From assembly GCA_903862935.1 (NCBI GenBank), contig CAIOZY010000013.1, positions 124,001-188,000 of the forward strand: 64,000 nucleotides of DNA, read 5' to 3'. Below the pieces are notes generated by a model. The model worked only from the letters and a program-made list of their open reading frames with translations, made no database searches and had not been told where the DNA came from. Source of the DNA: an uncultured Opitutaceae bacterium (GTDB lineage Bacteria; Verrucomicrobiota; Verrucomicrobiia; Opitutales; Opitutaceae). Both the position numbers and the translations under genes were made by a program. This document shows, one piece after another, positions 1-10,444 of this stretch (position 1 is the stretch's first letter; each line of letters starts with the position of its first letter).

Positions 1-94
1 CACCCGGCCAGCCCGCTTGGGCAAGTGATTTGTGGGGGTAGGCCGGGCTTTGCAGGGAGAGAGAGGGGGGGCGTTAAGGCTCTATTTGCCGTCT

Positions 95-136
95 TGTGAC
101 CTCACCGTCACGAAATCGTCACATTTGGGGTACATT
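95..136 (+). promoter_or_regulatory. Pho box (11-bp-spaced direct repeats) plus -10 element upstream of porin/pst operon
   Basis: TGTGACctcacCGTCACgaaatCGTCAC: half-sites at 95-100, 106-111 and 117-122, spaced exactly 11 bp, followed by TACATT at 131-136; lies upstream of phosphate uptake genes. Confidence 0.75.
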
Positions 137-181
137 GTGCGCCAACTTCTAACTCAGCCAACCAAACGTAACAAACGATCC

Positions 182-1477
182 ATGTCTCCAATCAAGTTCT
201 TTAGGTTCTCGCTACTCAGCGGTGCAGCACTCGCCGTAGGCTCCGCGTTCGCGCAGACGACCGACTCGAGCCAGGCCATCCTTAACGCCCTTGTCCGGAA
301 GGGTGTCCTGTCCGCCGATGAGGCGAAGCAGGTCGCCGCCGACGCAGCGAAGGCGGTTGCCGGGGATGACGTCGTCACCAACCCGGCCGACAAGTACATC
401 AAGCGGCTCACCCTGACCGGTCGCTTCCAGGTGCAGTTCGCTGACCTCGGCACGGGCATCGCCAATGCCGCCGCGAATCCCGCGGCAACGCAGCACTTCC
501 TGCTCCGCCGAATCTACCTGGGGACCCGGGTCGACTTCACGAACAGCCTCTCCGGCTATGTGAACTACGATTTCGCGAACGTCTCTTTTGACGCCGCCTT
601 CATCGAGTGGAAACAAAGCGACGCTTTCGTGCTCGATGCGGGCCTGAAGAAGGTTCCGTTCAACTATGAAGAGGTCACCTCCAGCGGTTCGCTCAAGGCG
701 ATTGAGCGCTCTACGGTGACCCGATTCTTCGACGAGCCGAACAACGGCCGGCGCCTGGGTGCTGCCAGCTACCGCACCGGACTGTATCTGAGCGGCACCG
801 AGGGAGGCCTCTTTTACAGCGTGGCCGCGACCAACCCCGAACGCAACGAATACAGCGGCGATGGCACCAGCGGGCCGACGATCAACGGTAACGTTGGCGT
901 AAACGGTGCGAGCACCAACACCAACAACAACATCGCCTACTTCGGCTGGGCCGGCTACGGCGACAAGTTCTCGGGCGGCACCTACAAGGTCGGAGTTGAA
1001 GGCGGCTTCCTGCCCGACCAGGGCGGTCCGGGCACCACGCTCGGGCAGGGCAACAACATCTCCGAGTACGGCGTCTTCGCGGACGTCGCGGCCGGGGATT
1101 TCAACATCCAGGCTGAATATCTGTCCGCCAAGGACGACCACGGCGTGTCCGCCACGCAGGATGCCAAGCCCACCGGTTATTGGGTCCAGCCCTCCTACTA
1201 CGTCATTCCGAAAGTCCTCGAGGCGGTTGTCCGCTACAGCTACATCGACTCCGATCATCGCGGCGTGGCGATCTCCGACGGAATCCGCTCGGCTCCGAGC
1301 GGCGGCACCATGGACAAGCTCTCCGAGTGGTATATCGGCGGCAACTGGTACATCCAAGGAAACGACGTGAAGCTGCAGGCCGGCTACATCCACGGAGAGT
1401 CCAAGGACACGGTTACGGGCGCCAGCGCCTCGGCCAAGACCGACGGCCTCCGCTCGCAGATGCAGATTAACTTCTGA
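182..1477 (+). CDS. Phosphate-selective porin O/P family outer membrane porin
   Basis: ORF 32..1477; start reassigned to ATG 182 (MSPIKFFRFSLLSGAALAVGSAFA signal peptide); OprP-like beta-barrel ending in QMQINF; next to pst genes. Confidence 0.85.
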   Translation: MSPIKFFRFSLLSGAALAVGSAFAQTTDSSQAILNALVRKGVLSADEAKQVAADAAKAVAGDDVVTNPADKYIKRLTLTGRFQVQFADLGTGIANAAANPAATQHFLLRRIYLGTRVDFTNSLSGYVNYDFANVSFDAAFIEWKQSDAFVLDAGLKKVPFNYEEVTSSGSLKAIERSTVTRFFDEPNNGRRLGAASYRTGLYLSGTEGGLFYSVAATNPERNEYSGDGTSGPTINGNVGVNGASTNTNNNIAYFGWAGYGDKFSGGTYKVGVEGGFLPDQGGPGTTLGQGNNISEYGVFADVAAGDFNIQAEYLSAKDDHGVSATQDAKPTGYWVQPSYYVIPKVLEAVVRYSYIDSDHRGVAISDGIRSAPSGGTMDKLSEWYIGGNWYIQGNDVKLQAGYIHGESKDTVTGASASAKTDGLRSQMQINF

Positions 1478-1499
1478 GAACGTTTAACCCAAAAACATC

Positions 1500-2525
1500 A
1501 TGAATAAGCTAAGCTCCCTCCCGGCCATCGCAGCCTGCCTGCTGGCTCTGTCCGCGCCCGCCGTAAACACGGCGTCTGCGCAGCTCCTGATCAACGGCGC
1601 TGGGGCAACGTTCCCGCAGCCGATCTATACTAAGTGGTTCTCCGAATACGCGAAGGTCGACCCCTCCGTCCGTTTTAACTACCAAGGGATTGGTTCCGGG
1701 GGCGGCCAGAAGCAGATTCTCTCTGAGACGGTCGACTTCGGCGCCTCCGATGGACCGATGTCCGATGCGAATCTGGCGACGGCTCCCCGAAAACTCTGGC
1801 ACATCCCGACGGTGGCCGGAGCGGTGGTGATCAGCTACAACCTGCCGGGCAATCCGCACCTGCATCTCGACGGCCCGACCCTTGCGGCCATTTACTTGGG
1901 GAAGGTAACAAAGTGGAATGATCCGGCCATCGCCGGGCAGAACCCCGGTATCAGCCTCCCAGCACAGGACATCTTGGTCGTCCACCGCTCCGACGGCAGT
2001 GGAACAAGCTACATCTTCACCGACTATCTCAGCAGCGTCAGCTCTGAGTGGGCAAGCAAGGTCGGCAAAAACACCGCGGTGCAGTGGCCCACTGGGCTTG
2101 GCGGCAAGGGCAACGCCGGCGTGGCCGGCCAGGTGAAGCAGGCCTCGGGCGCCATCGGCTACGTGGAACTGGCCTATGCTCGCCAGAATGGGCTGCCGTA
2201 CGCCGACATGAGAAACTCAAGTGGCGTGTACGTTTCGCCGTCGATCGAGTCGGTGGTCGCCGCCCTCGCCTCGGCATCGATTCCCGAGGATTTCCGTTTC
2301 TCCATGGTCAACTCGCCCGGCGAGAAGGCCTACCCGATTGCTGGCGCCACATGGCTGCTCGTCTATGCCCAGCAGAAGGATTCGGTCAAGGGCCAGAAGC
2401 TCGTCGCTTTCCTCAAATGGGCCTTCACTGAAGGGGAGAAGCTTGCAGCCTCCCTCGACTACGCCCCGCTCCCCGGGTCCGTCCAGGCACGCGTACTAGA
2501 GCGCATCAACTCGATTACATTCTGA
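1500..2525 (+). CDS. pstS: Phosphate ABC transporter substrate-binding protein PstS
   Basis: GAGATFPQPIY, VHRSDGSGTSYIFTDYLS and GYVELAYA motifs; first gene of pstSCAB. Confidence 0.96.
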   Translation: MNKLSSLPAIAACLLALSAPAVNTASAQLLINGAGATFPQPIYTKWFSEYAKVDPSVRFNYQGIGSGGGQKQILSETVDFGASDGPMSDANLATAPRKLWHIPTVAGAVVISYNLPGNPHLHLDGPTLAAIYLGKVTKWNDPAIAGQNPGISLPAQDILVVHRSDGSGTSYIFTDYLSSVSSEWASKVGKNTAVQWPTGLGGKGNAGVAGQVKQASGAIGYVELAYARQNGLPYADMRNSSGVYVSPSIESVVAALASASIPEDFRFSMVNSPGEKAYPIAGATWLLVYAQQKDSVKGQKLVAFLKWAFTEGEKLAASLDYAPLPGSVQARVLERINSITF

Positions 2526-2542
2526 GGCGATTTCTCTCTTCC

Positions 2543-2570
2543 CGCACCCGCATGACCTAATGAGGGTGCG
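2543..2570 (+). promoter_or_regulatory. Intercistronic stem-loop between pstS and pstC
   Basis: CGCACCC (2543-2549) / GGGTGCG (2564-2570), 7-bp perfect stem with 14-nt loop. Confidence 0.5.
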
Positions 2571-2594
2571 AGTGAGATTCGCCCCTCGCCCTCC

Positions 2595-3560
2595 ATGGAT
2601 CCACTCGGACGCCCCCGCAGCCCAGCTTCCCAGGCTGCGCGGGGGTCGCGGTGGGCGGACAGGAATTTCTACCTGCTCGCATTGCTGGCTGCGCTAACTA
2701 TCCTGGGGTTGATCGCCCTCGTCGGGTGGGAGCTCTACCGGGGTTGCCATTTGGCCTTGGCCAAGTTCGGGCCAGCGTTTCTTGCGAACTCATCCTGGGA
2801 TCCGGTTTCCGACGTTTACGGGGCCTTGCCGTTCATCTTCGGCACGCTGGTTTCTTCACTGATTGCTCTTATAATCGCCGTCCCGCTCGGGGTCGCGACT
2901 GCACTTTTCCTGACGGAGATGGCCCCGCAGGCCATCCGTCAGCCCGTGATCACGGTGATTGAGATGCTGGCAGCAGTGCCCAGTGTCATTTTCGGTCTCT
3001 GGGGAATCTTTGTCCTTATCCCGTGGCTGCGGGATCACCTTTTCCCCTGGCTTCATTCGACTCTTGGATTCCTGCCCTTTTTCTCGGGGCCGATCTACGG
3101 GGTTAGCATGCTCGCCGGCGGGATCATCGTCGCCATCATGATCTTGCCGATCATCACGTCGGTGTCCCGTGAGATCATCCGCTCCGTGCCAAACCTTCAG
3201 CGCGAAGCGGCATACGCCCTGGGTTCGACCCACTGGGAGGTAATCCGAATCGCCGTATTGAGCTACGCTCACCGCGGGATCTTTGGAGCCGCGGTGCTTG
3301 GGCTGGGCAGGGCCTTGGGTGAGACGATGGCCGTCACCATGGTAATCGGGAACCGGCCGGAGATAAGCGCCTCGCTCTTCGCCCCAGGCTACACACTGGC
3401 CAGCGTTATCGCAAACGAGTTCACGGAGGCCACTAGCGACCTCTACCTCAGCGCCTTGTTTGAACTCGGCCTCGTGCTGCTGGGAATCACCCTGATCGTC
3501 AACGTCATCGCACAGCTCATGCTGCGAACCTTCTCGGGGTCATCCACAGGAAAGACCTAG
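2595..3560 (+). CDS. pstC: Phosphate ABC transporter permease PstC
   Basis: Multi-TM permease with ALGETMAVTMVIGNRPE EAA-type motif; operon position. Confidence 0.94.
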   Translation: MDPLGRPRSPASQAARGSRWADRNFYLLALLAALTILGLIALVGWELYRGCHLALAKFGPAFLANSSWDPVSDVYGALPFIFGTLVSSLIALIIAVPLGVATALFLTEMAPQAIRQPVITVIEMLAAVPSVIFGLWGIFVLIPWLRDHLFPWLHSTLGFLPFFSGPIYGVSMLAGGIIVAIMILPIITSVSREIIRSVPNLQREAAYALGSTHWEVIRIAVLSYAHRGIFGAAVLGLGRALGETMAVTMVIGNRPEISASLFAPGYTLASVIANEFTEATSDLYLSALFELGLVLLGITLIVNVIAQLMLRTFSGSSTGKT

Positions 3561-4438
3561 TGATGTCCGCAGACTCCTACAACCAGGCAAGGCCCAGTAT
3601 TTCCCAGCAGGCGCGCCGCCGGTGGGTCAGCCGGATCGTCACGGCTCTCATGGGGTTGAGTGCGCTGCTGGTGATGACCCCCCTGTTCCTCGTCCTGTAC
3701 TTTCTCATCCGCGAAGGAGCCTCCGCTCTGGACTGGCATTTTTTTACCCAGCTGCCCAAGCCGACCGGCGAAGTCGGCGGCGGCATGGCGAACGCGATCG
3801 TCGGGACCCTCGTCCTGCTCGGAATGGCGGCGGCCATCGGTGTGCCGATCGGTGTCATGGGCGGTGTCTACCTCGCGGAATACGGAGGCGAGCGAACCAA
3901 TGACGTGATCCGTTTCACAGCTGATGTCCTTAACGGAATACCCTCAATCGTTTGGGGAATGGTCGTGTACGCTATGCTTGTCGTCCCCTTCAAGACTTTT
4001 TCCGCCTATGCTGGGGGGGTGGCCTTGGGATTGATGATGGTGCCGATGGTCATGCGGACGACGGAGGAGGTCATGCTCCTTGTGCCGCAGAGCTACCGCG
4101 AGGCCGGTCTGGCCCTCGGCATTGCACGCTGGAAGATCATCACCGTCATCGTGATCCGGACTGCGATGAGGGGCATCGTCACCGGTGTCCTGATTGCACT
4201 GGCCCGCGTGGCGGGTGAGACAGCCCCGCTCCTATTTACAGCGCTTGGAAACAATTTTTGGAGCCACAACCTCAGTGAGCCCATATCCGCCTTGCCTCTG
4301 CAGATCTTCAGCTACGCCATTTCTCCCTACGATGACTGGCACCGCCAAGCCTGGGCTGGAGCCCTCGTCTTGATGCTACTCATCCTCGTCACCAATCTGG
4401 TCGTTCGCATGCTCTCTCGCGGCCGCCCGCAGAGCTGA
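3560..4438 (+). CDS. pstA: Phosphate ABC transporter permease PstA (start 3560 or 3563)
   Basis: Multi-TM permease; [20 protein letters not shown] motif; after pstC. Confidence 0.94.
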   Translation: MMSADSYNQARPSISQQARRRWVSRIVTALMGLSALLVMTPLFLVLYFLIREGASALDWHFFTQLPKPTGEVGGGMANAIVGTLVLLGMAAAIGVPIGVMGGVYLAEYGGERTNDVIRFTADVLNGIPSIVWGMVVYAMLVVPFKTFSAYAGGVALGLMMVPMVMRTTEEVMLLVPQSYREAGLALGIARWKIITVIVIRTAMRGIVTGVLIALARVAGETAPLLFTALGNNFWSHNLSEPISALPLQIFSYAISPYDDWHRQAWAGALVLMLLILVTNLVVRMLSRGRPQS

Positions 4439-4452
4439 CCCTATCCACGCCG

Positions 4453-5295
4453 ATGCCCGAGAACTCCACACTGCCCATAGAATCAGGTCCGGCGCCGGCC
4501 GAGGCGATCAAGCCCCAGTCGCCGGGCCAGACCGCTGATGCACCCGCCTTTGACGTTAGCAACTTCAGTCTCTGGTACGGCACCCGCCAGGCCCTGCATG
4601 ACGTCACGATTCAGATCTCGAAGAACCGGGTCACGGCGATCATCGGACCGAGCGGCTGCGGGAAGTCGACGTTCCTGCGGGCGCTGAACCGAATGCACGA
4701 GGTGATGCCTGGGACGCGGATGCAGGGCTCCCTGAAGCTTTTCGGGGAGGATCTCTACCGTCCCGGCCTCGATGCGGCGGAGGTGCGGCGCCGGGTGGGC
4801 ATGGTGTTCCAGAAATCTAACCCGTTCCCGACGATGAGCATCCGCGAGAACGTCCTCGTCGGGCTGAAGCTCAATGGGATAAGGGACCGGGCATTGCTCC
4901 AGGAACGGCTGGAAGGGTCGCTTCGCATGTCAGCTCTGTGGGATGAGGTCAAAGACCACCTCAATCGGCCCGGCGTGAGCCTCTCAGGCGGACAGCAGCA
5001 GCGGCTGTGCATCGCGCGGGCGCTTGCGGTCGAACCGGATGTGCTGTTGATGGACGAACCCTGTTCGGCCCTGGACCCGCTCGCAACGGCCCGGATCGAG
5101 GAGCTGATTCAGCAGCTGCGCTTGCGCTACACCGTGGTCATCGTCACCCACAACATGCAGCAGGCCGCGCGGTGCTCGGACCGTACGGCCTTCTTCTACC
5201 TCGGCCGCCTTATCGAATACGCCGACACCCGCGTGCTCTTCACCTCCCCGGCAAATCCCCAGACCGAAGCCTACGTCTCCGGTCGGTTTGGCTGA
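4453..5295 (+). CDS. pstB: Phosphate ABC transporter ATP-binding protein PstB
   Basis: Walker [10 protein letters not shown], signature LSGGQQQR, Walker [14 protein letters not shown]. Confidence 0.97.
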   Translation: MPENSTLPIESGPAPAEAIKPQSPGQTADAPAFDVSNFSLWYGTRQALHDVTIQISKNRVTAIIGPSGCGKSTFLRALNRMHEVMPGTRMQGSLKLFGEDLYRPGLDAAEVRRRVGMVFQKSNPFPTMSIRENVLVGLKLNGIRDRALLQERLEGSLRMSALWDEVKDHLNRPGVSLSGGQQQRLCIARALAVEPDVLLMDEPCSALDPLATARIEELIQQLRLRYTVVIVTHNMQQAARCSDRTAFFYLGRLIEYADTRVLFTSPANPQTEAYVSGRFG

Positions 5296-5319
5296 CCCGG
5301 AGCAAAACCCCATTCCCCC

Positions 5320-6000
5320 ATGACGCACTATTACGAAGAGATGGACCGGCTTAAGGAAAGCCTGCTTGCCATGGCGAGCCACGCGGAGTCGGCCGTGGCG
5401 CGCAGCATTCGCGCCCTTATCGAGCGCGACGATCCGCTCGCCGAGAAAGTCATCACCGATGACACTCTTATCGACCAGCTCGAAATCGACATCGACGACA
5501 TCGCAATCCACCTTCTCGCAAAGGCTCCGCTCGCGACCGACCTGCGCATGACAACGGTTGCGATGAAGATCTCCCAGAACCTAGAACGGGTCGGCGACTC
5601 TGCAGTCACAATCGCCCGGAGGGCCATAGAACTGGGAACCGAGCCGCAGTTGAAGCCCTATGTGGACATTCCCCGCATGGCGACTATGTCCCTGGAGATG
5701 CTGCGCGACTCAATCACCGCCTTCATCAACCGCGAGCCTGCCCGGGCGCGGGCCGTAGTGCCGCGCGATCGGGATGTCGACAATATCAACCGCCAGCTTC
5801 ATCGTGAACTCGCCAGTTACATGGTCGAACGCCCAACCACAATCACTCGTTGCCTCAAGCTGATGACGATCTCGAAGAGCCTTGAGCGCGTGGCCGACCA
5901 TGCGACGAACATCGCCGAGGAGGTCGTCTACCTTTACGAAGCCGTCGATATTCGGCACGCAAGCCAAAAACCGAATGAAGGCACGCGTACTACTGGTTGA
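5320..6000 (+). CDS. phoU: Phosphate transport system regulator PhoU
   Basis: PhoU helical repeats (MKISQNLERVGD, MTISKSLERVADHATNIAEEVVYL). Confidence 0.95.
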   Translation: MTHYYEEMDRLKESLLAMASHAESAVARSIRALIERDDPLAEKVITDDTLIDQLEIDIDDIAIHLLAKAPLATDLRMTTVAMKISQNLERVGDSAVTIARRAIELGTEPQLKPYVDIPRMATMSLEMLRDSITAFINREPARARAVVPRDRDVDNINRQLHRELASYMVERPTTITRCLKLMTISKSLERVADHATNIAEEVVYLYEAVDIRHASQKPNEGTRTTG

Positions 6001-6661
6001 CGACGAGCCCGACGCCCTGGAGATCCTGGGTTTCAAGCTGCGCGAGGCGGGGTTCACCCCGATCTTCGCGAAGGACGGCAGGCAGGCGCTTGACTCGGCC
6101 CGCAGCGAACGACCCGACCTGATTGTCCTCGACCTCATGTTGCCGGAGGTCGACGGGCTGGAGGTTTGCAAGATCCTGCGCCGAGACCCGGCGACGGCCT
6201 CGATACCGATCCTGATGCTGACCGCGCGCGCGGCTGAGATGGACCGCGTCGTCGGCCTGGAGATAGGCGCGGACGACTATGTCACGAAGCCCTTCAGCCC
6301 TCGGGAGTTGGTCCTGCGGGTCCGTAAGCTTCTCGCTCGCTCCAAGGCGGCGGAGGAAACCGGAAGTTTCCTTCGCCTTGGGGACCTAGAAATCGACATT
6401 TCGCGCCACACGGTCTTCCTCGCTGGCGCGGAGGTCTCGCTTACGGCGACCGAATTCAAGCTCTTGGAACTGCTCGCCCGCCGCCGGGGCCGGGTCCAGT
6501 CCCGGGACCGCCTGCTCCAGGACGTCTGGGGTTACGAAAATCCCATCGAGAGCCGCACTGTCGATACACACATGCGCCGCCTGCGCGAGAAGCTCGGCTC
6601 GGGCGGAGGCATGCTCGAAACGGTCCGTGGCGTCGGTTACCGCTTTTCCGCCGAACCGTGA
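5975..6661 (+). CDS. phoB: Winged-helix response regulator, PhoB-type
   Basis: Start reassigned from 5882 to ATG 5975 (MKARVLLVDDEPDALEIL); receiver plus OmpR-type C-terminus; overlaps phoU end. Confidence 0.92.
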   Translation: MKARVLLVDDEPDALEILGFKLREAGFTPIFAKDGRQALDSARSERPDLIVLDLMLPEVDGLEVCKILRRDPATASIPILMLTARAAEMDRVVGLEIGADDYVTKPFSPRELVLRVRKLLARSKAAEETGSFLRLGDLEIDISRHTVFLAGAEVSLTATEFKLLELLARRRGRVQSRDRLLQDVWGYENPIESRTVDTHMRRLREKLGSGGGMLETVRGVGYRFSAEP

Positions 6662-7842
6662 AGGAGGCCGCCGCCATCACCCTCTGCGTCCTTGCGGCGG
6701 CCCTAGGCTTGGCGTGGTGGATCGAGCGGCGCCGCCGGCTCGCCTCCGAGGCCCAGCAGAACCAGGCATTGCAGCTTGAGCGGCGCCTGCACGAGGCGGA
6801 CCTGAGAGAAGAGGCGAGGCGGACGGCGGCGCTCTTTGACAGCATGGTCGAGGGGATCATTGTCGTCGACGAGACGGGAGCCGTGCGCCTCGCGAATCGC
6901 GCAGCCGGGGCCCTTTTCGGCTTTGAACCGCCCGCCACCGGCCGGAGGTTGATTGAGGCGGTCCGCAATCACGAGGTTGCCGCGATCGCTTCCCGCCTCG
7001 AGAAGGAGCCCAAGATCCTGGGCCACGAGCTCCGGATCGAAGGTGTAGGGGAGCCTCGTCAGGTTCAGGTCAACGCCCTTGCCCTTAGGGATCGCGCCGG
7101 AGGGCCTGACGGCTCAGTCTTGGTCTTTCACGACCTGACGCGTCTCAGGGAACTCGAGGCAGTGCGGCAGGAGTTCGTCGCCAACGTCAGCCATGAGCTC
7201 AGGACCCCACTTTCGCTCATCAAGAGCGCCGTGGAGGCCCTCATCGACGGGGGAAAGGGTTCGCCGCAGACTCTGGACCGGTTTCTGGAGATCATTGACC
7301 GGCACGCCAACCGGCTGGCCCTTCTGATCGATGACATCCTGCTATTGGCCAAGCTCGACTCCGGGCGCCTGCGCCTGAGCCTGCAGCCGCTCCCGCTGCG
7401 CGCCGCGGCACAGGAGGTGATCGACGACTTTGCGCTTCGCGGGCGCGCCCGGGTGGGCGCCCTCCACAACGAGGTGCCCCAGGAGCTTGTCGCTACCGCC
7501 GACCCTGACCGCCTCCGCCAGGTCCTGTTCAACTTGATCGACAATGCGATCAAGTACGGGAAGGCGGATGGTTCAACGGTGATTCGAGGTCATCTGCGCT
7601 CGGATGGCTTCATCGAGATGAGCGTCCAGGACGACGGGCACGGGATCCCGTCGGATGCCTTGACTCGCATCTTCGAGCGCTTCTTCCGGGTCGACAAGGC
7701 CCGCTCACGGGAGCAAGGGGGGACAGGGCTCGGCCTTTCGATCGTCAAGAACGTCATCCAGGCCCACGGTGGCGAGGTAAAGGTCGCCAGCGAACTCGGC
7801 TCGGGCACGACCTTCAGCTTCACTTTGCCAGCCGCAAAATGA
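6658..7842 (+). CDS. phoR: PAS-containing sensor histidine kinase, PhoR-type
   Basis: PAS, HisKA (FVANVSHELRTPLSLIK), HATPase (LIDNAIKYG, GTGLGLSIVKN); GTG start overlaps phoB stop. Confidence 0.9.
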   Translation: MKEAAAITLCVLAAALGLAWWIERRRRLASEAQQNQALQLERRLHEADLREEARRTAALFDSMVEGIIVVDETGAVRLANRAAGALFGFEPPATGRRLIEAVRNHEVAAIASRLEKEPKILGHELRIEGVGEPRQVQVNALALRDRAGGPDGSVLVFHDLTRLRELEAVRQEFVANVSHELRTPLSLIKSAVEALIDGGKGSPQTLDRFLEIIDRHANRLALLIDDILLLAKLDSGRLRLSLQPLPLRAAAQEVIDDFALRGRARVGALHNEVPQELVATADPDRLRQVLFNLIDNAIKYGKADGSTVIRGHLRSDGFIEMSVQDDGHGIPSDALTRIFERFFRVDKARSREQGGTGLGLSIVKNVIQAHGGEVKVASELGSGTTFSFTLPAAK

Positions 7843-7858
7843 GCGGCCGCGGGCGCTT

Positions 7859-8899
7859 TCAGCCAATAAGGCGAAACAGGCGCAGCAGGACGTAGCCGAG
7901 CAGGCCCGAGACTGGCAGCGTGAGGACCCACGCCCAGACGATGCGCTCGACGACTCCCCATTTAACGGCGCTCAGCCGTTTCGTCGCGCCGACTCCCATG
8001 ATCGACGTGGAAATCACGTGGGTCGTTGAGACCGGAACACCGACCGTTGCGGCTCCGTAGATGATAATCGCGGCCGTTGTCTCGGCCGCGAAGCCCTGCA
8101 CAGGGTGTAGGGTCACCATCCGCTGCCCCATCGTCCGAATGATCCGCCACCCCCCCGCTGCGGTCCCCAGAGCCATAGTAGCGGAGCAGGCAAGAATGAC
8201 CCAAAAGGGTATGGCCTTGAATGCGGGCACGCGCAAAAACCCCGCCCAAGCGGGCAGGTGGTCAAAGCTGCCAGTCTGGGTCCCCGTGAAAAGGGCCAAC
8301 GTTATGATCCCCATTGTCTTCTGGGCGTCATTTGATCCGTGGCCAAACCCCATGAACCCCGCGCTGAACAGCTGCGCTTTCCCGAAGATTTGGGTGACCA
8401 GGCGCGGGGTGAACTTCTTGAGGACAATCGTCAGAAGCACCATCAAGATCACGCCTCCGACAAAACCGAACAGGGGCGACAGGAGCATGGGGACCACCAC
8501 CTTCGGCCAGAGCCCCGTGGACCACTTCAGGACGCCCCAGCTTCCGCCGGAGTTCGCCAGGGCCGCGCCGCACAGTCCTCCGATCAGTGCGTGGCTGGAA
8601 CTAGAAGGCAGGCCGAGCCACCAGGTCAGCAGGTTCCAGATGATCGCTCCCATGAGCGCCGCCAACACGGTCGCCAGACTGATCGAACTGGCATCGACCA
8701 TGTCTTTGCCGATCGTGGACGCCACCGCGGTCCCGCACAGCGCTCCGGCAAGGTTCCAGAAGGCAGCCCAGAGGATCGCCATGCGCGGCGGAAGCACCTT
8801 GGTCGACACCACGGTAGCGATCGCGTTCGCCGTGTCGTGGAAACCGTTGATGAACTCAAACGCGAGAGCGGCTAGCAGGACGAGCAGGAACAGGGTCAT
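7859..8899 (-). CDS. pit: Inorganic phosphate transporter, PiT family
   Basis: FINGFHDTANAIATVVSTKVL and GFGHGSNDAQKTMGII motifs. Confidence 0.95.
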   Translation of the reverse strand: MTLFLLVLLAALAFEFINGFHDTANAIATVVSTKVLPPRMAILWAAFWNLAGALCGTAVASTIGKDMVDASSISLATVLAALMGAIIWNLLTWWLGLPSSSSHALIGGLCGAALANSGGSWGVLKWSTGLWPKVVVPMLLSPLFGFVGGVILMVLLTIVLKKFTPRLVTQIFGKAQLFSAGFMGFGHGSNDAQKTMGIITLALFTGTQTGSFDHLPAWAGFLRVPAFKAIPFWVILACSATMALGTAAGGWRIIRTMGQRMVTLHPVQGFAAETTAAIIIYGAATVGVPVSTTHVISTSIMGVGATKRLSAVKWGVVERIVWAWVLTLPVSGLLGYVLLRLFRLIG

Positions 8900-8909
8900 G
8901 GGGCCCGGC

Positions 8910-9548
8910 CTAGGTGTTCTTGAGTGCGATCCGCAGGACGATGTTGCCGGCGTTACGGCACCGGTCGACCGCCTGCTCGATCATCTCGTAGTCCTCTTGC
9001 AAGATCACGAGCTCCTTCGCGTCGCACGGGCCATGGTACAATTCCTTGAGCAGGGCAAGCATCAGCTTGTCGGCCTCGCCCTCGACGAATTGAAGCCGAT
9101 CGTTCGCCTCCCGGATCGCCTCCATATTCACCCCGTTTCGGAGTTGCTTGACCATGAAGGCCACAGCTTCCACCGCCCGCTTGAGCATATCAGCCTGTCG
9201 GAGAAACCCGTCGGTCGGGATCGTGCCGGGATAGATCGCGAGCCTCTCGACGATCTTCTCGACCTGCTTGGGGATCCGGTAGAGGGCAAACGCCAGAGCC
9301 TCCATGTCCTCCCGGTCGATAGGGGTCACAAAAGTCCGACTCAGCGCCTCGCGCATCTCGCGGCTGATGCGCTTCTCGTTGCGGCGGGCCTGGCTCAAGT
9401 CGTCCAGGAACGCAGCGGAGGTTCCCGACGGCAGGTTCTTCAGGTAGTGGTGGAAGAACTCGACGCTCGCCTTGGCCTCGGCCGCACCGGCCTCAAGCAG
9501 ATCGAAGAATTTTTCGTCGCGCCCCATGAGCTTTCGCAGCGAGAACAT
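8910..9548 (-). CDS. DUF47 / PhoU-like Pit accessory protein
   Basis: DUF47-type sequence adjacent to pit (RTFVTPIDREDMEALAFALYRIPKQVEKIVERL). Confidence 0.88.
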   Translation of the reverse strand: MFSLRKLMGRDEKFFDLLEAGAAEAKASVEFFHHYLKNLPSGTSAAFLDDLSQARRNEKRISREMREALSRTFVTPIDREDMEALAFALYRIPKQVEKIVERLAIYPGTIPTDGFLRQADMLKRAVEAVAFMVKQLRNGVNMEAIREANDRLQFVEGEADKLMLALLKELYHGPCDAKELVILQEDYEMIEQAVDRCRNAGNIVLRIALKNT

Positions 9549-9604
9549 AGGGTTTAGGAATTACCGGTCTGCGAGTGGCTTGGCGAAGGAAAAAATTGAC
9601 CCCT

Positions 9605-10396
9605 TCAGCGCGTCTTGCCCCTCAGGGCCTCCCATGCGTATCCCAGCCCCTCGTGAACGGCCACAGTGCTTCGCTCGAGCGACTCCACATCCCAGGTGAG
9701 GTCATCCCAGCGAAAATCCGCGTTGAAACGGGCTGTGAAGCCCGCAGGGCAAGGCACAAACGATACGCCGGCACCTCGAAATAGGGCGGCAGCCCTCGGC
9801 ATATGCCAGGCCGAGGTCACCAGAGCAACCGGCTCCCCGCCCGCGATCTCCCGGACGGCCCGCGCCTCGTCCTCGGTGTCCCGCGCCTTGGTGATCTGGC
9901 GGATCCGGGAGCCCGGGATTCCCATCACCTCCGCGGCCTGGGCGAGAATGGTCGCATGGCTGGGGTTCGCGCCGACCGCCGGCCCGCTCACGATCAGCTC
10001 CGAGCCGGGCAGGGCCCGGGCGAGCCGGACCCCCTCGACCAGGCGGGGCAGGGCGGCACTCGAAAGTTTGGCACCTGCGGAAAGCCCCGGCATGTCGGTG
10101 TGGCCCCCACCGAGGACAACCACATACCGGCAGGCCGCCAGGCGCGGCGGCAACGCTTCGCCGGGCTGCAGCTCCGGGATCGGGGCGAACCGACTCTCGA
10201 GCGGGCTGACGAGCCACTTGCTGACAACCTTGTTGGAGAAAAGCAGCAGCAGAATGAAGCCCGCCGCGCTCAGGCGCCGGCACAGGCGCCTCCGGCTCTC
10301 GGCGCCCGCCAGAGCCCAACTCAGACCCAGGAGGGCCAGGCACAGCGGCACCGGCATCAGCCAGAAGGACACGAATTTCTTCAGCAGGAATGACAT
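9605..10396 (-). CDS. YdcF/ElyC/SanA-like DUF218 protein
   Basis: N-terminal TM helices, VVVLGGGHTDM, SGPAVGANPSHA, TSAWHMPRAAALFRGAGVSFVP. Confidence 0.8.
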   Translation of the reverse strand: MSFLLKKFVSFWLMPVPLCLALLGLSWALAGAESRRRLCRRLSAAGFILLLLFSNKVVSKWLVSPLESRFAPIPELQPGEALPPRLAACRYVVVLGGGHTDMPGLSAGAKLSSAALPRLVEGVRLARALPGSELIVSGPAVGANPSHATILAQAAEVMGIPGSRIRQITKARDTEDEARAVREIAGGEPVALVTSAWHMPRAAALFRGAGVSFVPCPAGFTARFNADFRWDDLTWDVESLERSTVAVHEGLGYAWEALRGKTR

Positions 10397-10444
10397 GGGT
10401 TCAGTTGCCGCTTGGTGCCCGTGTCCGCCGGGTGAACCCGTTGG

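Noticed and set aside
212-1393. 393-aa minus-strand ORF antisense to the porin
   Set aside because: High-GC shadow ORF; the plus-strand product has a signal peptide and known family, the antisense product has no recognisable motif
8061-9557. 498-aa plus-strand ORF across pit and DUF47
   Set aside because: Antisense shadow of two clear minus-strand genes
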